Positions 1 through 8,630 of a DNA stretch of 64,000 nt are shown piece after piece. Numbering within the stretch: the first letter of the stretch is position 1; each line of letters begins with the position of its first letter. This DNA comes from an uncultured Verrucomicrobiota bacterium (GTDB lineage Bacteria; Verrucomicrobiota; Verrucomicrobiia; Limisphaerales; UBA9464), in assembly GCA_903910585.1 (NCBI GenBank), contig CAIWAH010000249.1, forward strand, positions 20,298-84,297. Reading direction: 5' to 3'. The translations under genes were made by a program, and so were the position numbers. The notes under the pieces were generated by a model. It did not search any database and was not told the origin of the DNA. It saw only the letters and a program-made list of their open reading frames with translations.

Positions 1-312
1 CAGCTCGGGCACCTGGTCGAACTTCGGCTGCGTCGCCAACCCGCCGTCCTGCGCATAGCGGATCAGCCAGGACAGTTCCGCCCGCAGTTGGTCCAGATGG
101 ACCGATTCCGCGCGTCCCGGCGTGCGGCGGTCCACTTCGCAATAGACGCAATCGAAGTTGCAGCGCTTGTCCGGGTTGAGGTTCACGCCGATTGAAAGCC
201 CCCGCGAACGGCGCGAGATCACCGGATACACGTAGATCAGGTCCTGGAAGACCCGCGTGTGATCCTGGACCACGGCCCACGAACTCTGGATGGGAACGGA
301 CGCGTTCGGCAC
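1..312 (-). CDS. Radical SAM protein, N-terminal part (runs off window edge)
   Basis: The reverse strand is open from a GTG at 312 to the window edge (104 codons). Around residues 49-57 it reads NPDKRCNFDCVYC, a CxxxCxxC cluster motif that binds the 4Fe-4S cluster of radical SAM enzymes, followed by EVDRR. The context resembles the MoaA/NifB/Tyw1-like (COG0731) radical SAM group, but the rest of the protein lies outside the window, so substrate and reaction cannot be assigned. The GTG at 312 is the only start after an in-frame TAG further upstream. The gene is divergent from the small gene that follows. Confidence 0.75.
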   Translation of the reverse strand, partial: MPNASVPIQSSWAVVQDHTRVFQDLIYVYPVISRRSRGLSIGVNLNPDKRCNFDCVYCEVDRRTPGRAESVHLDQLRAELSWLIRYAQDGGLATQPKFDQVPEL

Positions 313-423
313 ACCCGCAGACTAGGCCGCACAGAACGCGATGCAATGCGGCGCCCGGCCGCCCAAAACGACCGCCCAAAAGTTTTCTGAAACTTTCCCC
401 TGCCCTGCCGCGTAACACCTGCC

Positions 424-762
424 GTGACAACGATGATGAACGCGAAACTGAATGTGCTGCCGCAGATGATGGACACGGTGCCCGCCCCCCGCACCACGAC
501 CGCCGGCCTCCTGGCAACACCCCGGGAACTCGGCGCCAAGATCCGGGTCCGCCGCTCCGCCCCCACGCCGGTCCCCGCACCCTCCGAAAGCCTCTGGCGC
601 GTGACGATGGCCGAAACCCGCGATGCCGTGGCCGAACGCGCGCTCACCTGGTCGCTGATGGCCGCTGGCCTGGCCGCCCTCGGCTGGCTCGCCTACTCCG
701 GCATCCAGTTCCTGCTCGCCTGGGAAGGACTGGTTTCATGGGTCCGCGCCGCGATGGTGTGA
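424..762 (+). CDS. Small single-span membrane protein, unknown function
   Basis: A 112-residue frame opens with GTG at 424 and has an internal ATG ATG pair nine bases later. The first 60 residues are polar and proline/threonine-rich. Residues about 75-100 form a hydrophobic stretch (WSLMAAGLAALGWLAYSG) that should span the membrane once. I do not recognise a family. It sits alone between a divergent radical SAM gene and a convergent small gene. No strong ribosome binding site is visible, so the start is uncertain. The hydrophobic segment makes a real gene more likely than a chance frame. Confidence 0.5.
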   Translation: MTTMMNAKLNVLPQMMDTVPAPRTTTAGLLATPRELGAKIRVRRSAPTPVPAPSESLWRVTMAETRDAVAERALTWSLMAAGLAALGWLAYSGIQFLLAWEGLVSWVRAAMV

Positions 763-881
763 AATCCGCAACGGCCGTGAACCGGTCGCAGCTCCGGGCG
801 GGTGAACGCAGTGCGTCACCCGCCCGTTTTCATTCTTCGGGCATTCGTCGGCCGGGCGAAAAGCGGCAATCGCCTCCGCCC

Positions 882-1166
882 TCAGATCCGTAGCGGCCGT
901 CCGTCTCCGTCCACATGCCCGTGGCAGTTGCCGACCGCGTTTTCCGCATCCCGCCCTTCCAGAAACAGGCGCGCCTTCTCGAACGAATGCTTGTGGAGGT
1001 AGTGAAGCAGCCGCGGATCGGTTCCAGGCGGCAGCTCGGCGGTCAGCCGGCCCAGTTCAGCCAGCACCGGCACGATGCTCGGCTTCGGATTCGCCGTGGC
1101 CATCGCCGCCACCGTCTCCTCCAGGCAAACCAACTGTCCGTGAATGCGTTGTTCCAGCGCCGTCAT
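882..1166 (-). CDS. Conserved small hypothetical protein (about 94 aa)
   Basis: This short basic-acidic soluble protein starts at MTALEQRIHGQL and contains LPPGTDPRLLHYLHKHSFEK followed by a charged, glycine/histidine-rich tail ending in GDGRPLRI. Composition and codon use look like a real gene: third positions are GC-rich and the residues are balanced. There is no signal peptide or membrane segment. It is divergent from the serine hydrolase that starts 120 bases away. I do not know its function. Confidence 0.6.
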   Translation of the reverse strand: MTALEQRIHGQLVCLEETVAAMATANPKPSIVPVLAELGRLTAELPPGTDPRLLHYLHKHSFEKARLFLEGRDAENAVGNCHGHVDGDGRPLRI

Positions 1167-1286
1167 GGGGAGACGGTTAGGCTACCAACCTGCCGAAGCC
1201 AAGCCGACTCCCGCTTCCCCCACGGTATGCGCCCGAGCAATCCGCTCCGCCGCCCGGCGCATTGACTCGCCACCGGCAACTCCCGG

Positions 1287-2486
1287 ATGGTTGCCCGCAT
1301 GATTCCCGCCCGGATAGCCCTGCCCCTCTCCGTCCTGCTGGCCGCCACGACCTTTGCCGCCCCGCCGAAACTCCCGGGTGTCGGCGCGGCCATGCAGGAG
1401 ATGGTCGCGAAAAACGAAGTCGCCGGCGCGGTCACGCTCGTCGCCACAAAGAACAAGGTCCTGCACCTCGAGACCACCGGCCTCGCCGATGTCGCCGCCC
1501 AGAAGCCCATGCGGGCCGACACCGTCTTCTGGATCGCCTCGATGACCAAGCCGGTCACCGCCACCGCCGTCCTCATGCTCCAGGATGAGGGCAAGCTCAA
1601 CGTCCACGATCCCGTCGCGAAGTATCTGCCCGAATTCGCGAACCTGAAGACGCCCTCCGGCCAGCCCGCCAACCTCACCCTCGTCCAAATCCTCACGCAT
1701 ACCTCCGGCCTCGGCGAAGCCAGCGGCCCGGCCGCGCGCGACGCCAAAACCCTCGCCGACCTCGTCCCCCTCTGGCTCGCCGCGCCAATGCAGTTTGAGC
1801 CCGGTTCGAAGTGGAGTTACTGCCAGAGCGGCATCAATGCCGCCGGCCGCATCGTCGAGGTGGTCAGCGGGATGACCTTCGACGCCTTCCTTCAGAAACG
1901 CCTGTTCCGGCCCCTGGGCATGAAGAGCACCACGTTCTACCTCGGCGACGCCGAACGTGCCCGGCTGGTGACCGCCTACGCCAAGAACAAGGACACTGGC
2001 GCGCTCGAAGCCGTGCCGCCGCGTCCGGAATTCGGCCCGCGCGACCGCCCGCCGCAGGGCAACGGCGGACTCTACTCCACCGCCGAGGACTACGGCCGCT
2101 TCTGCCAGATGCTGCTCGGCGGCGGGAAGTTCAAGGGTCGCCGCTACCTGAGCGCCGAAGCGTTAAAGCTCCTCTCCATGCCGCAAACGCCCGACGCGAT
2201 GCCCGTGGGCTTTTTCCAGAACGCCACCTACGGCCAGCGCGGCCTGAACTACGGCTGGGGCCTCGGCACCTGCGTCCTCAAGACGCCGCACGAAGGCGTG
2301 CCCGCGATGCTGTCCCCCGGCACGTTAGGCCACGGCGGCGCCTGGGGCACGCAGGCATGGATCGACCCCGTGAAGGGCGTCGCCTACGTGCTGATGGTCC
2401 AGCGCTCCAACTTCCCCAACAGCGACGCCAGCGACGTCCGCCGCGCCTTCCAGCAGGCGGCGGTGGAGGCGTTGTGTCGCCGGTGA
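1287..2486 (+). CDS. Serine hydrolase, class C beta-lactamase/PBP-like family, secreted
   Basis: A 399-residue protein with an N-terminal signal sequence (ATG at 1287 or, equally plausible, ATG at 1302 giving MIPARIALPLSVLLAATTFA). The catalytic SxxK motif is SMTK around residues 90-93 in FWIASMTKPVTATAVL, and the second motif is YCQSGINAAG near residue 178, where the Tyr of the class C Y-x-N element is present. A C-terminal HGGAWGTQAWID element takes the place of the KTG/HxG box. These are the hallmarks of the beta-lactamase-related serine hydrolase family (PF00144), which includes periplasmic esterases and D-amino-acid peptidases. The exact substrate cannot be read from sequence. It appears to be a single-gene unit. 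Confidence 0.9.
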   Translation: MVARMIPARIALPLSVLLAATTFAAPPKLPGVGAAMQEMVAKNEVAGAVTLVATKNKVLHLETTGLADVAAQKPMRADTVFWIASMTKPVTATAVLMLQDEGKLNVHDPVAKYLPEFANLKTPSGQPANLTLVQILTHTSGLGEASGPAARDAKTLADLVPLWLAAPMQFEPGSKWSYCQSGINAAGRIVEVVSGMTFDAFLQKRLFRPLGMKSTTFYLGDAERARLVTAYAKNKDTGALEAVPPRPEFGPRDRPPQGNGGLYSTAEDYGRFCQMLLGGGKFKGRRYLSAEALKLLSMPQTPDAMPVGFFQNATYGQRGLNYGWGLGTCVLKTPHEGVPAMLSPGTLGHGGAWGTQAWIDPVKGVAYVLMVQRSNFPNSDASDVRRAFQQAAVEALCRR

Positions 2487-2589
2487 GACGCGGGGAGCAA
2501 CTCGCCAGCCGCCCTTTGTAGTCGCGGCGTTGGATGCTGGGGTTCACAAAAGGCTCACGGTGCCTCCGGAACCGATCAACCAGTTGGTT

Positions 2590-4701
2590 CTATTCCCGAA
2601 TGACTCGAAAATAGAGGCGGCTTGAATCCATGCGGAACGGCCCGAGCCAACGGGTTTCAGTGGCGGAAAACTGCCGCTGGATCAGAAACCGCCAACTGCC
2701 TAAATCCTCGGTCGATTCGACGCGCAGGGACTCACCAGAGGCACCCGCAACTGGAAGGAAAAGCAATTGGCCAAAATAGTCTGCCATGATCACCGGCCGT
2801 TGAAACTGTCCGAGTGGCAGGTCGGGTATGAACTCCAAATCGATCGATCCACCTACGCCAACTCCATTCAGGAAGATTGCCTGAAGCTGGATGGGAACGC
2901 GGCGGCGTGCCCGAAAGATGCCGGCTTGCAGGCGTTGATACACATCTAACTCCACCGCTTCCTTCGCCGGCTGCAACGAACCTAGACTCTCCCCTTCCCA
3001 TGCTCGCCACAAAATCTGAGTCGTCCGAGAGTTAGGCTGGCCGACCGCGCCAGACCGAAAGACGGACTTTGGATTCCAAACTGCGAGCGTGCCATCATCC
3101 GGAGGAAACCAACTCCACCATCGCGTTGCCGGCGTAACCGGAGACGGCATTGGTGGTAACTCCACCGATTCTCCCTGCTGTGTTGCCGCCAATCCCGACG
3201 CGGAGCCAATGGTAGTCGCACCCTCGGGCAGCCGGATTCGAGTTTCAAAATCATCGCCAGGAGTTTTCTTGGCCAATGTGAGGCTCACGGAGGAACTGCG
3301 CAGATAGATCAGATAGCTCACCTGAAAGTAAATCGTCTCGCCTGCATCGACCGTGATCTCGACCGGCGCCGTGTAGGTGAACTGACGCAATCTGAGTTGT
3401 CCCAACGAATCACCCGAAAACACTGCCAGCGGGAACCCGTCTGCAAACCCAATCACGGTTCCCGGTTCCGTCGGCTTCCATTTCCACCACACAGTGTTGG
3501 TGGAGGCCACTTCGGGCAGAAACGGTTCGTCAGGCTCAGCGGATGAGCCGGCAAGGATCACTGGACCACTGGACCACGGCCATCTGTCAGCCGACACGGT
3601 CGTGGCGTTTGCGAAAAGGTCGTTCGAAGGCGGTAGCCACAGGGCGACCGGCGGCAGGGACCAACTCCGACCTGTGGTGGTCTGCAGCGACACACGAAGC
3701 TCCCAAACACCGTTGGGCACCGCGGGCCACGTCGCCAGATCACGGGTGAGCCGCGGAGCCTGTCCTGGGGGCCACAACACCCGGGACCAGCTCGATACCC
3801 CTCCCAACGCTGATTCCATCCAAAGCTCCCACGTCACATTCGTAACGTAGGTCGAATCAATATGTGCGTCCCATTCCAACCGGGCTTCCACGATCCGAGT
3901 GCCTGGGACCGTGGACCATGCGGTGGGGGCCACTGACGATCGCAGGGCCGCAAAGTCCGCTTCCAGCTGCACACTGTCCTGGGCCGACGTGAGCGCCAAA
4001 ACGGAAATCAGATAAGGCACTCGTCCAGAGACTGGGACCACAAGTCCCGTTACTGAATTCGAAGACCAGTAAACGTCTGAAGATTCGACCGCCGCGGTCC
4101 AAGGGAACTTCGCCTCGTTACCTACGATTGTCGCAATCGGCGGAGAGTTGTCCGCTCGCACCCGTAAAAACAGATATCCATCGGCCGGCGCCACCCAACG
4201 CAACCAGACGCTCCGTTGATAACCATTGGTCGCCCACCGCTCGTCGGTTCCGACGGTTGCGCCTGTCAGCAGAACCTGAATCGGCTCCGGACCGGCGACC
4301 AGTTCGAGCGGATGGTCACGTTCATCTCCCAGCGGGGCTGGCTCGCTGCTGAGTATGGAATTCCCGGTGACGCGCGGCCTCGAAACCTTCTCAGATTCAT
4401 GAGCCCAGTCCAAAATCGTTCCACCTCTAGAGACAGAACGCGCCTGCAACCCGCGGACCATCCGCCCGCCGCCCGCCGTCGTGCTTCTGTCAGCTGAAGA
4501 ATCCGATGGGCTTAAACCGAGTGAAGCTGTGCCATAGACTATTGGAACTCCAGCAAGGAAGGGTGCCGATTCGGAGTCACGCAGTGTCGATTGCGCCGCT
4601 ACCAAGTTGCTCAACTGGGCGCAGATGATCAGGAGAACCACCCAGTGCCTGTCCCATTTTGGCCCTCGCGCAAAGCGGAAGTTCGTATGATTTCTCCGCA
4701 C
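2590..4701 (-). CDS. Large secreted protein with PPC-like repeats, unknown function
   Basis: A 703-residue protein with a basic N-terminus and hydrophobic signal (WVVLLIICAQLSNLVAAQ). Three tryptophan-rich modules recur: WLRWVAPADGYLFLRV, VWWKWKPTEPGTVIGF and RWWSWFPPDDGTLAVW. Each resembles the W-x-W-x-P-x-x-G strand of bacterial pre-peptidase C-terminal (PPC) beta-sandwich domains. The end (GESLRVESTEDLGSWRFLIQ ... RLYFRVIRE) matches the short C-terminal module found on many verrucomicrobial secreted proteins. No catalytic motif is visible. The gene is visibly less GC-rich than its neighbours, suggesting transfer or relaxed codon use. Confidence 0.75.
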   Translation of the reverse strand: MRRNHTNFRFARGPKWDRHWVVLLIICAQLSNLVAAQSTLRDSESAPFLAGVPIVYGTASLGLSPSDSSADRSTTAGGGRMVRGLQARSVSRGGTILDWAHESEKVSRPRVTGNSILSSEPAPLGDERDHPLELVAGPEPIQVLLTGATVGTDERWATNGYQRSVWLRWVAPADGYLFLRVRADNSPPIATIVGNEAKFPWTAAVESSDVYWSSNSVTGLVVPVSGRVPYLISVLALTSAQDSVQLEADFAALRSSVAPTAWSTVPGTRIVEARLEWDAHIDSTYVTNVTWELWMESALGGVSSWSRVLWPPGQAPRLTRDLATWPAVPNGVWELRVSLQTTTGRSWSLPPVALWLPPSNDLFANATTVSADRWPWSSGPVILAGSSAEPDEPFLPEVASTNTVWWKWKPTEPGTVIGFADGFPLAVFSGDSLGQLRLRQFTYTAPVEITVDAGETIYFQVSYLIYLRSSSVSLTLAKKTPGDDFETRIRLPEGATTIGSASGLAATQQGESVELPPMPSPVTPATRWWSWFPPDDGTLAVWNPKSVFRSGAVGQPNSRTTQILWRAWEGESLGSLQPAKEAVELDVYQRLQAGIFRARRRVPIQLQAIFLNGVGVGGSIDLEFIPDLPLGQFQRPVIMADYFGQLLFLPVAGASGESLRVESTEDLGSWRFLIQRQFSATETRWLGPFRMDSSRLYFRVIRE

Positions 4702-4803
4702 GAACTAAGGCTGCCCCGAACGGGAATCCAGGGGCCAGCATGAAGAGAACGGTCCGCCATCCACCCAGTGGTCTCCGATTGAGCCAACGGCGAAATGCCG
4801 CGC

Positions 4804-6372
4804 TCATTTCTGGACTACAAACCCCGCATTCACCCAGTCGGCGAAGTCCTCGCGGGAGCCGTCGCCGGCGTCCATGGTCACGAGGCTGATCCGCTTGGTG
4901 CCGGGCGGGATCTCCATGTTGAAGCGCCAGGCGGGGAACTGCACGCGCATCACCGGGCTGCGGGCGGCCTCGCGGCCGTCGAGCAGGACCTTGAAGACGA
5001 CGCTGGGATACTTCGCCAGGTTCGAGCCGTTGCTGACGGCGAGCAGGTTTTCGTCGGCCCCGGCCAGCGCGACGAAGCGTCGGTATTCGGGCTTCACCTC
5101 GTAGGTGAGTTCGCACGGCGCGTGGACGCCGAGCCCCTGCGCGAACGTGGTGCGGTCCACACGGAGTTCCTGGCCCAGATTGGACCGGTCCTTCTGCGGT
5201 GCCTGCGTGTTGCCGGAGTAACGAACTTGTCCGCCGTAGGTGTGGCCGTAGCCGACGTTGCGGAGCGGTTTCAGGTCGCCCAGCGCGACGTCCGGCGCGG
5301 GCGGACGTGGCAGCAGGCGCTCGAACACGCCTTCGGACTCCAGACACACGGCCCGGCCTGCCCAGAAGGCGCCGGCGCGCAGGTGCGTGGTGTTCGTGAC
5401 GCGGAGCGGTTCGGTGTAGAGCGGTGATGCGGCGGTCGGCGCGGAGCCGTCGAGCGTGTAGCGGATCTCCGCACCCGGTTGCAGCGGGGCCGTGAGCGTG
5501 ACGGTGACGGGCTCCTCGAACAGGTGCGGGCGCTGCGTCGTGCCCCACGGCGTCACGCGCACGGGGTCCACCACGGCGTCGCGGTCCCAACGGCCCAGCC
5601 TGGTCAGCTCGGCCTGGAAACTGATGGTGGGGGCGAGGAACTTCTCGAAGTGCTCGACGACCTGCGCGGTATTGAGGTCGGGTGTGAAGCTCCGCGCCGG
5701 GTCGTAGCCGGGATGCGCGTCGGTCATGTCCCGCGCGAGCACGCACCGGAGGCCGGCGGATTTCATGGCCTTCAAGCCCATCGGCTTGCCCAGCAGGCAG
5801 ACCTGCGTGTGAAAACCCACGTAGATGAGGTGGGTGAGCCCGAGCTGCTGGCAGATCGCATACACCTCGGCCTGGGTGTCCGGCATGAGGTCCGCGGCGC
5901 CGATCCGCAGGCCGGGGTGCATGCCGTCCCAGCCATAGTTCACGGCGCAGCGTTCGCGGCCGCAGGCGCAGCCGCCGGCATCGGGCGCTTCGGGACACTG
6001 CACGTCCACGACCTTCGGCACGGCGACGGGCGGCAGGGCCAGGACGGCTTCGCGCTGCGGATAGCCCACATAGTTGTCCACCACGTCGCTGGGACACAGC
6101 ATCACCGTCATGCCGAGGTCGCGCGCGGCGTCGAGGGCGCGGTTGAGGCGCGGGATGAAGGCGTCCACGCGCATCGTGGCCGTCTTGCACCAGTGGAAGT
6201 TCCACACGTCCACCGCGATCACGCCGACGTGGCGCGGGTCCACCTCCTCCGTCTGCGTGCGGATCACGCCGGTCGCCGGATCACGGGTCTGAAGGTCGAG
6301 CGTGAGGCCCTGGGCGACGAACGCCGCGGCGAGCAAGGCCACCGGCAACCGGAACAGGCGGAGGAAGTTCAT
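4804..6372 (-). CDS. Secreted isochorismatase-like hydrolase with chitobiase-like and NPCBM domains
   Basis: The start is placed at ATG 6372 (MNFLRLFRLPVALLAAAFVAQG, a good signal peptide) rather than further upstream. Residues about 40-270 are a cysteine-hydrolase (isochorismatase) fold: IAVDVWNFHWC carries the Asp, and GFHTQVCLLGKPMG carries the nucleophile-position Cys. Next comes a chitobiase/FN3-like module (EIRYTLDGSAPTAASPLY). The C-terminal third (LGVHAPCELTYEV ... LLDGREAARSPVMR) is an NPCBM carbohydrate-binding domain. A secreted isochorismatase-fold enzyme with sugar-binding domains suggests action on a polysaccharide-associated amide, but this is inference. It is divergent from the gene remnant at 6481. 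Confidence 0.85.
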   Translation of the reverse strand: MNFLRLFRLPVALLAAAFVAQGLTLDLQTRDPATGVIRTQTEEVDPRHVGVIAVDVWNFHWCKTATMRVDAFIPRLNRALDAARDLGMTVMLCPSDVVDNYVGYPQREAVLALPPVAVPKVVDVQCPEAPDAGGCACGRERCAVNYGWDGMHPGLRIGAADLMPDTQAEVYAICQQLGLTHLIYVGFHTQVCLLGKPMGLKAMKSAGLRCVLARDMTDAHPGYDPARSFTPDLNTAQVVEHFEKFLAPTISFQAELTRLGRWDRDAVVDPVRVTPWGTTQRPHLFEEPVTVTLTAPLQPGAEIRYTLDGSAPTAASPLYTEPLRVTNTTHLRAGAFWAGRAVCLESEGVFERLLPRPPAPDVALGDLKPLRNVGYGHTYGGQVRYSGNTQAPQKDRSNLGQELRVDRTTFAQGLGVHAPCELTYEVKPEYRRFVALAGADENLLAVSNGSNLAKYPSVVFKVLLDGREAARSPVMRVQFPAWRFNMEIPPGTKRISLVTMDAGDGSREDFADWVNAGFVVQK

Positions 6373-6480
6373 GGGCGAATTTCGGGACCGTAGGAACCGC
6401 GATGACCGGCGGCGAGGAATCATTCCGGCAACTGGGCGCGCCGTTGCCAATTGCCGCCGGCGGCTCTCAGATTGTCCGAG

Positions 6481-6963
6481 ATGCTTCGGCTGCTTCTCCT
6501 TTTCGCCGTCGTGCTCGGCACCTGCACGACAGTCCTCCCGGCGGATACCACGCCGACGTTCACGATTTCCCTCGAGACCGTGCTAAAGCACGACGACGGC
6601 AAGTTCCTCTGGTTCCACCCCCGCGCCACGGCCGTGCCTGGCGGCGTGCTGCTGACGCTGGGCGGGGTGAGCCAGCCCAGCACCCTGGTCTGGCTGTTCG
6701 ACACGAAGAACCTGCCCGGCGTCGGTGGCTGGTCGTTCACGCACACCAACCTTCACGGCGCCGGCGCGAACTTCCTGTTCCTCGACGGCCATGCCGCCCG
6801 TTGGTCCAGCGCGGTGTATTGGGATCATGCGATCAGTAAGGGCCGCACGAACCTCGCGGAGCTGCGGTGGTTTCCCTGTCCAATCCCGGCCGGCACCGCT
6901 CGTTCGGCGAGGGCAAATCGTTTTCCTGTCGGATTCCTGTCGCCGGCGGCATCTAGGGAGTGA
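6481..6963 (+). pseudogene. Composite remnant: sialidase-like N-terminus joined to an H-X9-DG pseudopilin C-terminus
   Basis: The frame starts MLRLLLLFAVVLGTCTTVLPA (signal peptide) and continues ETVLKHDDGKFLWFHPRATA, which reads like the start of secreted BNR sialidase-family proteins. At about 6660 the character changes abruptly. The next 60 codons (VWLFDTKNLPGVGGWSFTHT, then HGAGANFLFLDGHAARW) are the C-terminal end of a verrucomicrobial pseudopilin, with an exact H-X9-DG motif. The final 30 codons look like read-through up to the sigma gene. Neither half is complete, so this is probably a fusion of two gene fragments rather than a working gene. Confidence 0.6.
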
Positions 6964-6968
6964 ACGTG

Positions 6969-8630
6969 ATGCACGAAAGCGCCACCCAGTTGCGTGAGTT
7001 CGCCGAGACGGGTTCCGAAGCCGCCTTCCGGAACGTGGTGACGGCGCATTTCGATCTCGTCCATGCCACGGCGCTCCGCCGGGTCAATGGCGACCGGCAC
7101 CTGGCCCAGGATCTCGCGCAGACGGTGTTCACCGATCTTGCCCGCCAGGCGCGCTCGCTTCCGGCCGACACCGTCCTCGCAGGCTGGCTGTATCGGCATA
7201 CCTGCTTCCAGGCCGCCGAAACCATCCGGGCCAACCGCCGCCGGGTTGCCCGCGAGGAAGCCGCCGCTCTCATGCAACTGATCGAACAATCCGGCCACGA
7301 AACCGACTGGGAGGAAATCGGCCCGCTGCTGGATGATGCCATGAACGAACTCGCCGCCGCTGACCGCGATGCGCTCGTGCTGCGGTTCTTCGAGCGCGGT
7401 GATTTCCGCCGGGTGGGCGCCGCGCTCGGCGTCAGCGATGACACCGCCCAGAAGCGCGTCAGCCGGGCGCTGGAACGGCTCCGGGCGGGGCTCGCCCGCC
7501 GGGGCATCACCTCCACGGCCGCGGCGCTCGCCGGCGCGATCGGAGCCCACGCGGTGACGCCGGCTCCGGTTGGCTTGGCGGCCCAGGTCGCCGCGACCTC
7601 GTTCGCGGCCGGAACTGCGGTCGTGTCCGCCGGTGGCTTCGCCGCGCTGCTGGCTCACTTTATGGGTCTGACCAAACTCCAAACCGGTGTCGTCTGCGCC
7701 GTCTTGGCGGCGGTGCCGCTGGCCGTGCAGCATCAGGCGGCCGTCGACACGCGCACCACGGTGCGGGAACTCATGGCGGAACTGGGCCGTCTGCAAGGCG
7801 ACGCGGCGGCCACGGCCGCGACCAATGCGTCGCTGCGCCGTCAAGCCGACCAGTTTCGCCGCAGCCGCCTGCAGTCGGAACGTGAACGGATCCTGGGCGC
7901 GGCCGTGGTGGCCAGCCGGGGCGGGGCGGATGACGCTCAGCTCTACCATTGGAATGACGCCGAGGAATTTGCCCGGCTGCCCAAGTCCATCCTCACCAAT
8001 GTCGCGATCCGGGAATGGGAAAGTGAAGCCAGCGTGGGCAGTGAGCGGGAGGCGGCCGCGCCGATCACGCCGGAGGGAACGCCTTCCGCCCTGCTGATGG
8101 AGGTCCTCGGGCTGGACGCCGGGCAGCAGGCGGCGGTGACCGCCTACTGCGAGCAGTTCTTCCGCGACTATGAAACCCAGGCCCGCGCCCGCAGCCAGTT
8201 TGTAACGGAGATTCCGGCGGGCGTTTCCACCGGCCACATCCGGCCCCAGCCCGACCTGCACCTGCGCGTCACTGCCGCGCTCGCGCCGGAGGAATCCGCC
8301 GCCCTGCGGGCCGCGTTTCGCGCCGGCCTGGAAGATCGGATGGGCGCTGGGCCGACGGCGGCCTTCTGGGAACAGGTGGGCGACGTCTTCGGGAAACGGT
8401 GCGACGAGTTTGGCGCCTTTGCCCGGCTCTTCGGGGTCCGTCGCGACGTGGGCACAGGGGACCGGCCCGAGGATCAGTGGATTCTGATTCGCATGCGTCA
8501 CCAGCTGGGTGCGTGGCGCTGGGACGGTGAAGTGCCAGGCTCCCGCGCCGGCCGCCCCGAATTCATCGCCGAACTGGCCGCCGGTCCGGCCGTTCGCCTC
8601 GGCACCAACTCCATCCCCGTCCAGCCATGA
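6969..8630 (+). CDS. ECF-type RNA polymerase sigma factor with membrane-anchored C-terminal extension
   Basis: The ATG at 6969 is preceded by AGGGAG at 6955-6960, a good ribosome binding site. GTG codons at 6960 and 6966 are less likely. Residues about 10-90 form sigma region 2 (DLAQTVFTDLARQARSLP, AGWLYRHTCFQAAETIR). Residues about 130-185 form region 4 (LVLRFFERGDFRRVGAALGV, then DTAQKRVSRALERLRAGL). The remaining 370 residues hold one or two hydrophobic segments (GVVCAVLAAVPLAV), a coiled coil and a soluble domain. This fusion is common in Verrucomicrobiota/Acidobacteria, where the tail may act as a built-in anti-sigma or sensor. It overlaps the next gene by 4 bases. Confidence 0.9.
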   Translation: MHESATQLREFAETGSEAAFRNVVTAHFDLVHATALRRVNGDRHLAQDLAQTVFTDLARQARSLPADTVLAGWLYRHTCFQAAETIRANRRRVAREEAAALMQLIEQSGHETDWEEIGPLLDDAMNELAAADRDALVLRFFERGDFRRVGAALGVSDDTAQKRVSRALERLRAGLARRGITSTAAALAGAIGAHAVTPAPVGLAAQVAATSFAAGTAVVSAGGFAALLAHFMGLTKLQTGVVCAVLAAVPLAVQHQAAVDTRTTVRELMAELGRLQGDAAATAATNASLRRQADQFRRSRLQSERERILGAAVVASRGGADDAQLYHWNDAEEFARLPKSILTNVAIREWESEASVGSEREAAAPITPEGTPSALLMEVLGLDAGQQAAVTAYCEQFFRDYETQARARSQFVTEIPAGVSTGHIRPQPDLHLRVTAALAPEESAALRAAFRAGLEDRMGAGPTAAFWEQVGDVFGKRCDEFGAFARLFGVRRDVGTGDRPEDQWILIRMRHQLGAWRWDGEVPGSRAGRPEFIAELAAGPAVRLGTNSIPVQP

